From DATAVB01 sp040414495 (GTDB taxonomy: Bacteria; Actinomycetota; Actinomycetes; Mycobacteriales; QHCD01), in the NCBI GenBank assembly GCA_040414495.1, contig JBEDUI010000083.1:62001-126000 (forward strand): a stretch of 64,000 nt of DNA, given 5' to 3'. Under the pieces are notes generated by a model. It did no database searches. It worked only from the letters and a program-made list of their open reading frames with translations, and was not told where the DNA came from. This document shows positions 9,384 to 19,112 of the stretch, piece by piece. The stretch's first letter is position 1, and each line of letters starts with the position of its first letter. The position numbers were made by a program, and so were the translations under genes.

Positions 9384-11927
9384 TCAGGCGACGGTCACCA
9401 CACCGAGATCGGCCGGGGTCACCAACAATTCGTTCTTCGGCAGAATCCTTACGGTGTAACCGAAAGCGCCGGTCGTCCGAAGTGGAACGTCACCCTCGAA
9501 GTGGTAACCCTCCCCGCCGTTGCCGACGAAACTCATCGACGCCGTGGCGACATCGTGCAGTCCGCCACTGTCATCGACGCGACCGAAAACCGCCTGCACG
9601 TCGACATCGTCGGGCGACAGTTTGCCCAAGTGCACCTCGGCCCGCAGATGCAGGTTGGAACCCAGGCCGGGAGTGTCTCCTACCCCGCTGGAGTCGACGT
9701 GTCCAACTTGGACGTTGTCCCACTCGCCCAGCACCCGCGACTGCCAGGCCGACAGCGATCGAGCGGCCGAATAACCGCCCGCAGCAAGGCGATTCGAGGT
9801 CGCAGCGGCCGGGGCGTACAGCTTCTCCACATACTCCCGGACCATGCGGGTCGCCTGCACCTGCGGCCCGAGCGAACGCAACGTGTGCCGCACCATTTCG
9901 ACCCAGCGGTCCGGAACTCCGTCGTCGTTGCGGGCGTAGAACCGCGGCGCGACCTGAGTCTCGACCAATTCGTACAGTGCCGAGGATTCCAGATCGTCGC
10001 GCCGGTCCGGGTCCTCGACGCCGTCCGCGGTGGGAATCGCCCACCCGTTGGCGCCGTCGAACATCTCGTCCCACCAACCGTCGCGAATGGACAGGTTGAG
10101 GCCACCGTTCAACGCGGCCTTCATGCCCGAGGTGCCACAAGCCTCGAGCGGGCGCAGCGGGTTGTTCAGCCAGACGTCGCAACCCCAGTACAGATAGCGC
10201 GCCATGCCGATGTCGTAATTCGGCAGGAACACGATCCGGTGCCGCACCGCCGGATCATCGGCGAACCGGACCATCTGCTGGATCAACGCCTTGCCGGTGT
10301 CATCGTGCGGGTGCGATTTACCGGCGATCACCAACTGCACCGGGCGTTCGGGATGCAGCAGCAACGCCCGCAGCCGTTCTGGATCGCGCAGCATCAGCGT
10401 GAGTCGTTTGTACGTCGGGACGCGACGGGCAAACCCGATCGTCAGCACGTCCGGGTCGAACGCGCCGTCGACCCAGGCCAACTCGGCCTCGGTCATGCCG
10501 CGCTGCCGCGAGGATTCGCGCAGCCGACGCCGGACCTCAGCGACCAACTGCCCCCGCATCGCGCGCCGTACCGACCACAGCGCCTCGGCCGGCACCTTTT
10601 CCACGTCGTCCCAGCGCTGCGGCTCGGACAACAGGGCCGGATCCGACTTCGGGGCCACCAACTGAAGCATGTCCCGACCCATCCAGGTCGAGGCGTGCAC
10701 GCCGTTGGTGATCGACCCGATCGGCACCTCGCCCGGGTCGAAGCCGGACCACAGATTGCCGAACATCTCCCGGCTGACCGCGCCGTGCAACCGCGACACA
10801 CCGTTGGCTCGCTGGGCCAGGCGCAGACCCATGTGCGCCATGTTGAACAGCGCCGGGTCATCCTCGGCGCCGAGGCCGACAACGCGGTCGATCGGCAGCG
10901 ACTCGGCGCCACCGCCCAGGTAATTCGTCACCAGCTCGCGGGTGAACCGGTCAATACCGGCCGGCACCGGCGTGTGCGTCGTGAAGACCGTGCCGGCCCG
11001 CACCGCCTGCAACGCCTCGTCGAAGGACAGCGACCCGTCGGCGGTCAGCTCGCGGATCCGCTCAATACCCAGGAATCCGGCGTGACCCTCGTTGGTGTGG
11101 AACACCTCCGGCATCGGCGTCTCGGTGATCCGGCAGTACGCCCGCACGGCCCGTACCCCACCGATGCCCAGCAGCAACTCCTGCTGCAGCCGGTGATCGA
11201 CATTGCCGCCGTACAGCTTGTCGGTGATCTGCCGGTCCGCCGGCTCGTTCTCCTCGATATCGGAGTCGAGCATCAGCAACGGCACCCGGCCGACCTGCGC
11301 CTTCCACACCTGCGCGGTCACGGTCCGGTCGCCGTGCATGGTGACGCGGATCCGCAGCGGCGAGCCATCGGTCTCGCGCAGCAGCACCAGGGGCAGGCCG
11401 TGCGGGTCGACCGACGGGTACTGCTCCAGCTGCCAGCCATCCGGCGAGAGGGACTGCGCGAAGTAGCCTTCGTGGTAGAGCAATCCGACGCCGATGATCG
11501 GCACGCCCAGATCCGACGCGGCCTTCAGGTGGTCGCCGGCCAGAATGCCGAGACCGCCCGAATACTGCGGCAACACCTCGGTGATACCGAACTCCGGCGA
11601 GAAGTACGCGATCGAACGTGGCACGTCGACCTGCCGCTGATACCAGCGGTCCTCGGTCAGATACGTGTGCAGCGCGTTCGCAACCCGGTCCAGCTGGGCC
11701 AGGAACTCCTTGTCCTGGGCCAGCTCGGCCAGTCGGTCAGCCGATACCGCGCCCAGCAGGCGTACCGGATCCGAGCGGCATTCCTGCCACAGCTTGGGGT
11801 CGACCGACTCGAGAAGGTCAAGTGATTCTGCATGCCACGACCAGCGCAGGTTCAGGACGAGCTCGTCCAGTGCGGCGAGCTCCGGCGGCAGGGTGGCGCG
11901 GACGGTGAATCGACGAAGGGCTCTCAC
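9384..11927 (-). CDS. glgP: alpha-glucan (glycogen) phosphorylase
   Basis: 847 residues from the GTG at 11927. This start gives the N-terminus (M)RALRRFTVRATLP, which closely resembles the KALRRFTVRAHLP start I remember for mycobacterial GlgP; the frame is open further upstream but runs into the PHP gene region. GGLGILAGDHLKAASDLG and the PLP-lysine block EACGTSGMKAALNGG are diagnostic of GT35 phosphorylases of the short bacterial class. It releases glucose-1-phosphate from the non-reducing ends of glycogen, complementing GlgX. No clear ribosome site precedes the GTG, so the message may be leaderless. Confidence 0.95.
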   Translation of the reverse strand: MRALRRFTVRATLPPELAALDELVLNLRWSWHAESLDLLESVDPKLWQECRSDPVRLLGAVSADRLAELAQDKEFLAQLDRVANALHTYLTEDRWYQRQVDVPRSIAYFSPEFGITEVLPQYSGGLGILAGDHLKAASDLGVPIIGVGLLYHEGYFAQSLSPDGWQLEQYPSVDPHGLPLVLLRETDGSPLRIRVTMHGDRTVTAQVWKAQVGRVPLLMLDSDIEENEPADRQITDKLYGGNVDHRLQQELLLGIGGVRAVRAYCRITETPMPEVFHTNEGHAGFLGIERIRELTADGSLSFDEALQAVRAGTVFTTHTPVPAGIDRFTRELVTNYLGGGAESLPIDRVVGLGAEDDPALFNMAHMGLRLAQRANGVSRLHGAVSREMFGNLWSGFDPGEVPIGSITNGVHASTWMGRDMLQLVAPKSDPALLSEPQRWDDVEKVPAEALWSVRRAMRGQLVAEVRRRLRESSRQRGMTEAELAWVDGAFDPDVLTIGFARRVPTYKRLTLMLRDPERLRALLLHPERPVQLVIAGKSHPHDDTGKALIQQMVRFADDPAVRHRIVFLPNYDIGMARYLYWGCDVWLNNPLRPLEACGTSGMKAALNGGLNLSIRDGWWDEMFDGANGWAIPTADGVEDPDRRDDLESSALYELVETQVAPRFYARNDDGVPDRWVEMVRHTLRSLGPQVQATRMVREYVEKLYAPAAATSNRLAAGGYSAARSLSAWQSRVLGEWDNVQVGHVDSSGVGDTPGLGSNLHLRAEVHLGKLSPDDVDVQAVFGRVDDSGGLHDVATASMSFVGNGGEGYHFEGDVPLRTTGAFGYTVRILPKNELLVTPADLGVVTVA

Positions 11928-12040
11928 GTCGGAGGACCATACCGGCGCTCCGAACCGGGCTGACAGTGGCGGGTCACGCTCAAATACGCTCGGCGTGTCG
12001 CGGGCCCGGACGTTCCGGTCGGAGCGAGTTTGGGCCAATA

Positions 12041-13075
12041 TCAGCCGGTTCGCGCCCGGTGTGTCCAGGCCACCAGGTCCGGCGCCGACCAGGTCGTGAT
12101 GAGCGATTCGGCCGGCACCCCGCAGGCGGCCGCCCGCTCGCAGCCGTAAGGCAGCCAGTCCAGTTGGCCGGGCGCGTGCGCGTCCGAGTCGATGGTGAAT
12201 ACGCAGCCGGCTTCCACCGCCAGCCGCAGCAGCCGTTTGGGCGGGTCGAGCCGTTCGGGTCGGCTGTTTATCTCTACGGCCACGCCGAATTTCACGCACG
12301 CGGCGAAGACGATTTCCGGATCGAAATCCGATTCCGGTCGGCGCCGCTTTCCTTTGACCATCCGGCCGGTGCAATGTCCCAGTACGTTGACCCGCGGATT
12401 GGCGATCGCCCGCACCATCCGTTCGGTCATCGCGTCCCGGTCCATTCGCAGTCCGCTATGGACACTGGCCACCACGACGTCGAGTTCAGCCAACAAATCG
12501 TCGTCCTGGTCGAGCGACCCGTCGGCGTTGATGTCGACCTCGATTCCGGTCAACAACCGGAACGGCGCCAGTTCCGCGCCGATCCGGCGTACCTCCGGCA
12601 GCTGTTTTCGTAACCGCTCCGGCGATAGTCCATTCGCGACAGTCAGCCGCGGTGAATGGTCGGTGACCGCGATGTACTCGTGGCCAAGGTCGCGCGCGGT
12701 CCGGGCCATTTCCTCGATCGGCGACCCGCCGTCGGACCAGTCGGTGTGGGTGTGGATGTCACCGCGCAATGCCTTACGCAGCGCCGCCCCGCCCTCGGCC
12801 ACCGGGGTGCCCGCGGTCGCCTCCAGCCGGCGCAGATACACCGGCGTCTCCCCGCGCAGCGACTCGACCACGCAGCGGGCCGTCACGTCCCCGACCCCGG
12901 ACAGCTCGGTCAACGTGCCGGCGGCGGCCCGGTCGGCGATCTCGCTTGCCTCGTGCTGGGCCAACGCGGCCGCGGCCCGGCGAAAGGCCCGTACCCGGTA
13001 GGTCTCCTCCTGCGCGCGTTCCAGCAGAAATGCGATCTGACGGAGATCGGCCAGGGGATCTCGAGGCGAGTTCAT
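12041..13075 (-). CDS. PHP-domain phosphoesterase with helix-hairpin-helix N-terminus (PolX C-terminal type)
   Basis: 344 residues from the ATG at 13075 (MNSPRDPLADLRQIAFLLER). The N-terminal 90 residues are helical with an HhH-like TELSGVGDVTARCV, as in PolX and ComEA-like DNA-binding modules. The PHP metal motifs follow: GDIHTHTDWSDG, AVTDHS, TGIEVDI, ASVHSG, LGHCTG and TIDSDAHAPGQ. These metal ligands support phosphodiesterase, 3'-5' exonuclease or phosphatase activity. No polymerase domain is present, so it is not a full PolX. It is transcribed divergently from the fasR-like gene with 81 bp between the chosen starts. Confidence 0.85.
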   Translation of the reverse strand: MNSPRDPLADLRQIAFLLERAQEETYRVRAFRRAAAALAQHEASEIADRAAAGTLTELSGVGDVTARCVVESLRGETPVYLRRLEATAGTPVAEGGAALRKALRGDIHTHTDWSDGGSPIEEMARTARDLGHEYIAVTDHSPRLTVANGLSPERLRKQLPEVRRIGAELAPFRLLTGIEVDINADGSLDQDDDLLAELDVVVASVHSGLRMDRDAMTERMVRAIANPRVNVLGHCTGRMVKGKRRRPESDFDPEIVFAACVKFGVAVEINSRPERLDPPKRLLRLAVEAGCVFTIDSDAHAPGQLDWLPYGCERAAACGVPAESLITTWSAPDLVAWTHRARTG

Positions 13076-13156
13076 GCGCTTATTGTGCGCAAAGACGCCC
13101 CGCGGGCATGCGCAATGGTGATCCGTTTCGTGTCCAACTCGTGGCAGGCTCGGGGC

Positions 13157-14371
13157 GTGACATCCACTTCGCCGCTGGCCGCCACCCTGCAGCGCATCGA
13201 GCGGGCATCGGGCTCGCTGGCGACCCAAAGCATCGCGCGGATGGACGAGCAACTGGCCTGGTTCCGCGCCATGCCGCCGGATCAGCGCTCCTGGATCACC
13301 CTGGTCGCGCAGGCCGGCATCGCCTCGTTCGTGAACTGGCTGCGCCACACCGGCACCGAACCCTCCCCGATCGGCGACGTGTTCGGCACCGCCCCGCCGG
13401 AGCTGGCCCGGGCAGTGTCGCTGCAGCAGACGGTCGAGCTGGTACGGATCACGGTCGAGGTGGTCGAGACCGGGGTCGGACCGCTGGCCGCTCCCGGTGA
13501 GGAGGTGGCGCTGCGCGAGGCGGTGCTGCGGTACAGCCGCGAGGTCGCCTTCGCCGCGGCCGAGGTGTACGCCGGGGTCGCCGAGAGCCGGGGCGCTTGG
13601 GATGCCCGGCTGGAGGCCATGATCGTCGACACGCTGCTGTCCGGCGAGCCCGACGACGCGATGCCGAGCCGGGCCGCCGCGCTGGGTTGGGCCACCGTCG
13701 CCGAGGTCATGGTCGTGGTCGGCACCGCGCCGGACGGCGACCCGCAGAACGTGCTGGACGCGATCCAACGCACGGTCCGGCCGCGCCGCATTCCCGCACT
13801 GGCTGGGGTACACGGCGACCGGTTGCTGATCGTGCTGGGCGCAGCCGACCAGAAGGCCTCGGGCAACAACCACTCGACCGGTGCGCTGGGCGGCCACCCG
13901 TGCACCGACCCGAAGGACGTCATCGAACCGCTGCTCGGGGAATTCGGCGACGGGCCGGTCGTGATCGGGCCGGTCGTACCGGACCTCGCGCACGCCAGCG
14001 CCTCGGCCGCGGCGGCCCTGGCCGGGCTGCGGGCCGCGTCCGGTTGGCCCGGCGCGCCGCGCCCGGTGCTGGCCAGCGAGTTGCTACCCGAACGGGCCCT
14101 GGCCGGCGACGCCGAGGCGCGCCGCGAACTGGTGGCCGAGGTGTACAGCCCGCTGGCCGAGGCGGCCGGGCCGTTATTGGAAACGGTGGCCGGGTATTTG
14201 GAGCGGGGCGGGGCATTGGAGGCGACGGCCCGCGACCTGTACGTCCATCCCAACACTGTGCGTTACCGACTGCGGCGGGTGGCCGAACTGACCGGCCGAT
14301 CCCCGACCGAGCCGCGGGACGCCTTCGTACTGCAGACGGCTCTGGTCCTGGGCCGACTCGAAAAGCCCTGA
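13157..14371 (+). CDS. fasR: PucR/CdaR-type transcriptional regulator, FasR-like, of the fab operon
   Basis: 404 residues from the GTG at 13157; an ATG at 13115 would add 14 residues but leave only 39 bp for the divergent promoters. The N-terminal half begins near RIERASGSLATQSIARMDEQ with DQRSWITLVAQAGIASFVNW, typical of the actinobacterial regulator found immediately upstream of fabD. The C-terminal PucR HTH_30 lies at the end (ATARDLYVHPNTVRYRLRRV). In Streptomyces coelicolor the equivalent FasR activates fabD-fabH-acpP-fabF; by position and domains this gene should do the same. A mid-protein segment (HSTGALGGHPCTDP) is probably a flexible loop. Confidence 0.85.
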   Translation: MTSTSPLAATLQRIERASGSLATQSIARMDEQLAWFRAMPPDQRSWITLVAQAGIASFVNWLRHTGTEPSPIGDVFGTAPPELARAVSLQQTVELVRITVEVVETGVGPLAAPGEEVALREAVLRYSREVAFAAAEVYAGVAESRGAWDARLEAMIVDTLLSGEPDDAMPSRAAALGWATVAEVMVVVGTAPDGDPQNVLDAIQRTVRPRRIPALAGVHGDRLLIVLGAADQKASGNNHSTGALGGHPCTDPKDVIEPLLGEFGDGPVVIGPVVPDLAHASASAAAALAGLRAASGWPGAPRPVLASELLPERALAGDAEARRELVAEVYSPLAEAAGPLLETVAGYLERGGALEATARDLYVHPNTVRYRLRRVAELTGRSPTEPRDAFVLQTALVLGRLEKP

Positions 14372-14521
14372 GCCAGCGGCAGAACGTGAGCCGCGTGACA
14401 ATCCACCGGCAGCAGCGGCCCGCATCCGCCGTACCGTTGTAGCTAACCTCCAAAATCGCGCCGGTTGACTTCGTGCGCGTCGCCATCGCATCCAGTACGC
14501 CCAACCAGAGAAGGTCAACAA

Positions 14522-15466
14522 GTGCTCGCACTCCTGGCACCCGGACAAGGTGCCCAAACGCCCGGCATGCTCGAGCCGTGGCTACAGCTACCGGCGGCAA
14601 CCGCACGTGTCCGGTGGCTCTCCGCACTCACCGGGTTGGATCTGCTGCATCTCGGGACAGTCGCGGACGCCGAGGAGATACGTGACACCGCGGTGGCCCA
14701 GCCGCTGATCGTCACCGCCGGACTGTTGGCCGCGGCCGAGTTACCGCCCGGCGCCATCGGGGTTACGGCCGGGCACAGCGTCGGCGAGCTGACCGCGGCC
14801 GCGGTGGCCGGAGTGCTCACGCCCGAGATCGCGGTCGCGCTGGCCGCCTTCCGGGGCCGGGCCATGGCCGCCGCCTGCGCCGAGGCCGACACCGGGATGT
14901 CGGCGGTGCTGGGCGGCGATCCGACTGAGGTGGTGGACCGGATCGAGGCCTGCGGACTGACCCCGGCCAACCGCAACGGCGCCGGCCAGATCGTGGCCGC
15001 CGGCGCCAAGGACGCGCTCGCGCAACTGGCGGCCGAACCGCCGGCCGGCGCCCGCGTCCGGCCGTTGTCGGTGGCCGGCGCGTTCCACACCGAATACATG
15101 GCGCCCGCGCAGGAGACCCTGGCCGCCCTGGCCGATGGGATCACCAGCCAGGACCCGAGCATGCTGCTGCTGTCCAACCTCGACGGGTCCGCCGTCTCGG
15201 CCGGCCGCGAGATGGTCAAACGGCTGGTCAACCAGATCACCTCGTCGGTGCGCTGGGACCTGTGCCAGTCGACGCTGGGCGAGCTGAACGTCACCGGCAT
15301 CATCGAGCTGCCACCGGCCGGCACGCTGGTCGGGCTGGCCAAGCGCGAGTTGCCGGACATACCGCGGTTCGCGCTGAAATCGCCCGACGATCTGGCCGGC
15401 GCCGTGCAGTTCATCGCCGATCACGCACCCGTCCCGGCAACCAATCTTTCGGAGGGCACTCGGTGA
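14522..15466 (+). CDS. fabD: malonyl-CoA:ACP transacylase
   Basis: 314 residues from the GTG at 14522, preceded by AGAGAAGG. The N-terminal GQGAQ (9-13) forms the oxyanion region; the nucleophile is S86 in GHSVGEL and the partner is H189 in GAFHTEYM. It loads malonyl groups onto ACP for type II fatty-acid synthesis in the cytoplasm. The stop overlaps the fabH start (GTGA). It is the first gene of the fab operon; the 150-bp gap after fasR should hold the operon promoter and the FasR site. Confidence 0.95.
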   Translation: MLALLAPGQGAQTPGMLEPWLQLPAATARVRWLSALTGLDLLHLGTVADAEEIRDTAVAQPLIVTAGLLAAAELPPGAIGVTAGHSVGELTAAAVAGVLTPEIAVALAAFRGRAMAAACAEADTGMSAVLGGDPTEVVDRIEACGLTPANRNGAGQIVAAGAKDALAQLAAEPPAGARVRPLSVAGAFHTEYMAPAQETLAALADGITSQDPSMLLLSNLDGSAVSAGREMVKRLVNQITSSVRWDLCQSTLGELNVTGIIELPPAGTLVGLAKRELPDIPRFALKSPDDLAGAVQFIADHAPVPATNLSEGTR

Positions 15467-16416
15467 AGGTCAGCTCCGGCGCGCCTGGCGCACGCATCAT
15501 CGGTCTCGGCGACTACCGGCCCAGCCGGGTGCTCACCAATGACGACCTGTCCAAGATGGTCGACACCAGCGACGAATGGATTCGTACGCGGGTCGGTGTG
15601 CGGTCCCGCCGGATCGCGGCCGAGGACGAGACGATCGTCGACATGGGCACCGCCGCCGGCGGCAAGGCGCTGGCCGCCAGCGGACTCGCCCCGGATGACA
15701 TCGACCTGGTGATCACCGCGACCTGCACCCTGCAGGAGGCGATGCCCGGCGCCGCGACCCGTATCTCCTCCCGCCTGGAAATCCCCGCACCGGGCGCGTT
15801 CGACGTGGACGCCGCCTGCGCCGGGTTCTGTTACAGCCTGTCGCTGGCGAACGACGCGATCCGCGGCGGCTCGGCCCGCAATGTCCTGGTCGTCGGCGCG
15901 GAGAAGCTTTCCGCTCTGCTGGACTGGACCGACCGCTCGACCTGCATCATCTTCGGCGACGGTGCCGGCGCCGCAGTGGTCAGTGCGTCGGACGAGCCGG
16001 GCATCGGGCCGGTGGTCTGGGGCAGCAACGGCCTGGCCTCCGACACGATCACCATGACCGAGAGCAACCACATCCAGATGAACGGGCGCGCGGTGTTCCG
16101 GTGGGCCACCACCGAGATGGGCAAGGTGGCGCTCGAGGCGTGCCGGCGGGCCGGGGTCGCCCCGACCGACCTGGCCGCCGTCGTACCGCACCAGGCCAAT
16201 CTGCGCATCGTCGAGTCGATCGTGCGCCAGCTGGGCGCACCCGACGCCATCGTCGCCCGCGACATCGTGGACACCGGCAACACCTCGGCGGCCTCGGTAC
16301 CGCTGGCATTGGCGCGGTTGGCCGAACGCGGCGAAATCAAGTCCGGCGATCTGGCGTTGATCGTGGCGTTCGGTGCGGGCCTCACCTATGCCGGACAGGT
16401 CATCGCTTGCCCGTAA
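15463..16416 (+). CDS. fabH: beta-ketoacyl-ACP synthase III
   Basis: 317 residues from the GTG at 15463, which overlaps the fabD stop by 4 bp and has GGAGGG 6 nt upstream. The catalytic triad is complete: C119 (DAACAGF), H243 (VVPHQANLRI) and N273 (TGNTSAAS). It condenses an acyl-CoA primer with malonyl-ACP, the first elongation step. Substrate preference (acetyl or branched primers) cannot be read from the sequence with confidence. Confidence 0.95.
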   Translation: MKVSSGAPGARIIGLGDYRPSRVLTNDDLSKMVDTSDEWIRTRVGVRSRRIAAEDETIVDMGTAAGGKALAASGLAPDDIDLVITATCTLQEAMPGAATRISSRLEIPAPGAFDVDAACAGFCYSLSLANDAIRGGSARNVLVVGAEKLSALLDWTDRSTCIIFGDGAGAAVVSASDEPGIGPVVWGSNGLASDTITMTESNHIQMNGRAVFRWATTEMGKVALEACRRAGVAPTDLAAVVPHQANLRIVESIVRQLGAPDAIVARDIVDTGNTSAASVPLALARLAERGEIKSGDLALIVAFGAGLTYAGQVIACP

Positions 16417-16504
16417 CATCCACAGGTCGGGCAAGTACCGACCGGGTGGCTGATATCCGTATATCGAATCCCGTACGACATCCCTACCGAAAGGACCGCA
16501 CATC

Positions 16505-16747
16505 GTGACGACCGAGGAGATCCAAGCCGGCCTCGCCGAGACACTCGAGGAGGTCGCCGGGGTCGCGCCGGCCGACGTAACCCCCGACAAGTCCTTCGTC
16601 GACGACCTCGATGTGGACTCACTGTCGATGGTCGAGGTCGCCCTGGCGGCCGAAGAGAAGTTCGGCGTCAAGATTCCCGACGACGAGCTGTCCAACCTCA
16701 AGACCGTCGGCGACGCGATCACCTACATCGACAAGCATCAGTCGTAG
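16505..16747 (+). CDS. acpP: acyl carrier protein
   Basis: 80 residues, strongly acidic, GTG start. The phosphopantetheine attachment serine is S39 in DVDSLSMVE. It carries the growing acyl chain as a thioester. Its position between fabH and fabF is the standard actinobacterial order. Confidence 0.95.
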   Translation: MTTEEIQAGLAETLEEVAGVAPADVTPDKSFVDDLDVDSLSMVEVALAAEEKFGVKIPDDELSNLKTVGDAITYIDKHQS

Positions 16748-16804
16748 GTCGCGGCCGGAGCAGACAACGCATCGGCAGCGACGAAACGAGAAGGGCCAGT
16801 AGCC

Positions 16805-18031
16805 ATGGCAGAGCACGACGTCTACGTGACCGGCATTGGCGCCACCACTCCACTGGGCGGTGACGTTGCTTCCACCTGGGCTGGGATGCTCGAAGGCCGT
16901 TCGGGTGTGAGCAGTCTGGACGATGAATGGGCCAAGGACTTTCCGGCCCGCATCATCGCCAAGCTCGCGGTAGACCCGTCCGAGGTGATTCCCCGGGTAC
17001 GGGCGCGCCGGCTGGACCGTTCTCAACAGGTTGCGGTGATCGCCGCCGAGCAGGCCTGGGCCGACTCCGGCCTGGCCGACGGCGGCGCCGATCCGGAGCG
17101 GGTCGCGGTGACGATGGGCACCGGCATCGGCGGCGCGCTCACCCTGCTGGCGCAGGATGACCTGTTGGAGGAACGCGGCCCGGGTCGCGTTTCGCCGCTG
17201 TCGGTTCCGATGCTGATGCCGAACGGCCCGTCGGCGGCGGTCAGCCTGGCCCTGGGTGCCCGTGGTGGTGCGCACACGCCGGTCAGCGCGTGCGCCACCG
17301 GCGCGGAAGGAATTGCCTGGGGCATCGACCTGATCCGGTGGGGTCGGGCCGACGTGGTGGTGGCCGGCGGCGCCGAGGCGTGCATCCACCCGATGCCGAT
17401 GGCCGGCTTCGCCCAGGCCCGTACGCTCTCCACCCGCAACGACGACCCGCAGGCCGCGTCCCGGCCGTTCGACAAGGGCCGGGACGGGTTCGTGCTCGGT
17501 GAGGGCGCCGGCGCGGTGGTGCTGGAGCGGGCCGATCATGCCAAGGCGCGCGGCGCGACCGTGTACGCGGTCGCCGCTGGTGCCGCGATCACGTCCGACG
17601 CGTACGACATCGTGGCGCCGGAGCCGTCCGGCCGGGATCAGATCCGGGCGATGCGAATGGCGTTGGAGCGGGCGGATCTAACCGCGGCGGATATCGGGCA
17701 CGTCAACGCGCACGCCACGTCCACTCCGGTCGGCGACATGATCGAGGCGCGGGCGATCACCGCCGCCATTGGCGAGCACGCCGTCGTGACCGCGACCAAG
17801 TCGATGACCGGGCACCTGCTCGGCGCGGCCGGTGCGGTGGAGGCGATCGCGACGATCCTGGCGTTGCGCGACGGTCTCGTACCGCCAACCCGCAACCTCG
17901 ACGATCCGGATGACGACCTGACCCTGGACGTGGCCCGGATCGAGGCCCGCAAGGTCGATGTGAATGCCGCGATCAACGACTCGTTCGGGTTCGGCGGACA
18001 CAACGTCGCCATAGTTTTCACTCGGGCGTGA
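16805..18031 (+). CDS. fabF: beta-ketoacyl-ACP synthase II
   Basis: 408 residues. The Cys-His-His triad is C163 (SACATGAEG), H303 (NAHATSTPVGD) and H337 (SMTGHLLGAAG), and GFGGHN closes the C-terminus. It elongates acyl-ACP with malonyl-ACP. The stop overlaps the next gene by 4 bp (GTGA), which carries the operon on into a MocA-type oxidoreductase. Confidence 0.95.
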   Translation: MAEHDVYVTGIGATTPLGGDVASTWAGMLEGRSGVSSLDDEWAKDFPARIIAKLAVDPSEVIPRVRARRLDRSQQVAVIAAEQAWADSGLADGGADPERVAVTMGTGIGGALTLLAQDDLLEERGPGRVSPLSVPMLMPNGPSAAVSLALGARGGAHTPVSACATGAEGIAWGIDLIRWGRADVVVAGGAEACIHPMPMAGFAQARTLSTRNDDPQAASRPFDKGRDGFVLGEGAGAVVLERADHAKARGATVYAVAAGAAITSDAYDIVAPEPSGRDQIRAMRMALERADLTAADIGHVNAHATSTPVGDMIEARAITAAIGEHAVVTATKSMTGHLLGAAGAVEAIATILALRDGLVPPTRNLDDPDDDLTLDVARIEARKVDVNAAINDSFGFGGHNVAIVFTRA

Positions 18032-19101
18032 AATACCAGTTCGAGTACGACGAGCGAATTCGGTGTGCGTTCATCGGCGCCGGTGGGCATTCCTTCCGGA
18101 ACGTCTATCCGGCGCTGCAGTACGCCCCGGTTGATCTGGTCGCGGTGTGCGATCTGGATGCTGGTCGAGCCGCAGATTATGCCCGGCTTTTCGGCGCGGC
18201 CTCGCATTACACCGATCACGAGCGGATGTTGGCCGAGCAGCGGCCGACCGCGGTTTTTATCGTCACCAGCTATAACGCCGACGGCCGGGTCCAGGCGACC
18301 GATATCGCGGCCGAATGCCTGCGCGCCGGCGCCCATGTATGGATGGAGAAACCGACCGCCAGCTCGGTGGCCGAGGTCCTCGATCTGCGGCGCATTTCGA
18401 CCGAGACCGGCCGATACGTCATGACCGGGCTGAAGAAAATGTTCACGCCCGCGGTCGAGAAAACAAAGCAGATCATTGAGTCGGCCGAATTCGGTGGGGC
18501 CCGCTCAATCTCCGTACGTTATCCGCAACACCTGCCGACCGAACGTGATCTGCCTGCCCTGGTGGGATTTCTGGATCACATCTATCATCCGGGCGCGATT
18601 CTGCATCATTTAATGGGCCCGATCGCGCGGATTTCGTACGAACGGGAGCCCGACTCGGGCGCGAGCGTCACCAGCCTGCGATTCGTTTCCGGCGCGGTCG
18701 GCACACTGCACCTGGCCGCCGGTTCTCCGGCCACCAGCCCGCTGGAACGGGTTGAGGTCACCGGCGCCGACGCCAGCGTCGTGATCGACAACGGCGTCGA
18801 TCTGACCTATTACCGGCCGGGCAGCACCCTCCCTTATGGACGGTCGGCGTCGTTCGTGGTGGACGATTCCGTCGCGCCATTGCATTGGCGGCCGGAATTC
18901 TCGCTTGGCCAGCTGTACAACAAAAATCTCTTCTATCTCGGTTACGTCCCCGAGATCCTGCATTTCTGCGACAGCGTGCTGAACGACGAGCCGCCGAAAA
19001 AGGGAACGTTGGCCGATTCGCTGGCGATCATGCGGTTGTTCGAGGCGTACCGCTTCCAGCCGGAGGGAACGGTTATTCAGCTTTCTCCGGAATCTGTCTG
19101 A
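18028..19101 (+). CDS. Gfo/Idh/MocA family NAD(P)-dependent oxidoreductase
   Basis: 357 residues from the GTG that overlaps fabF. The Rossmann region IRCAFIGAGGHSFRNVYPAL is followed by the EKPTASSV motif (LLxEKP class) at about 108-115, whose lysine binds substrate or cofactor in this family. HIYHPGAILHHLMGPI at about 185-200 supplies the usual catalytic histidines. Members oxidise or reduce sugars, inositols and similar compounds. Its overlap with fabF shows translation coupling, although no link with fatty-acid synthesis is obvious; the substrate is unknown. Confidence 0.85.
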   Translation: MKYQFEYDERIRCAFIGAGGHSFRNVYPALQYAPVDLVAVCDLDAGRAADYARLFGAASHYTDHERMLAEQRPTAVFIVTSYNADGRVQATDIAAECLRAGAHVWMEKPTASSVAEVLDLRRISTETGRYVMTGLKKMFTPAVEKTKQIIESAEFGGARSISVRYPQHLPTERDLPALVGFLDHIYHPGAILHHLMGPIARISYEREPDSGASVTSLRFVSGAVGTLHLAAGSPATSPLERVEVTGADASVVIDNGVDLTYYRPGSTLPYGRSASFVVDDSVAPLHWRPEFSLGQLYNKNLFYLGYVPEILHFCDSVLNDEPPKKGTLADSLAIMRLFEAYRFQPEGTVIQLSPESV

Positions 19102-19112
19102 GGATCGGTCCG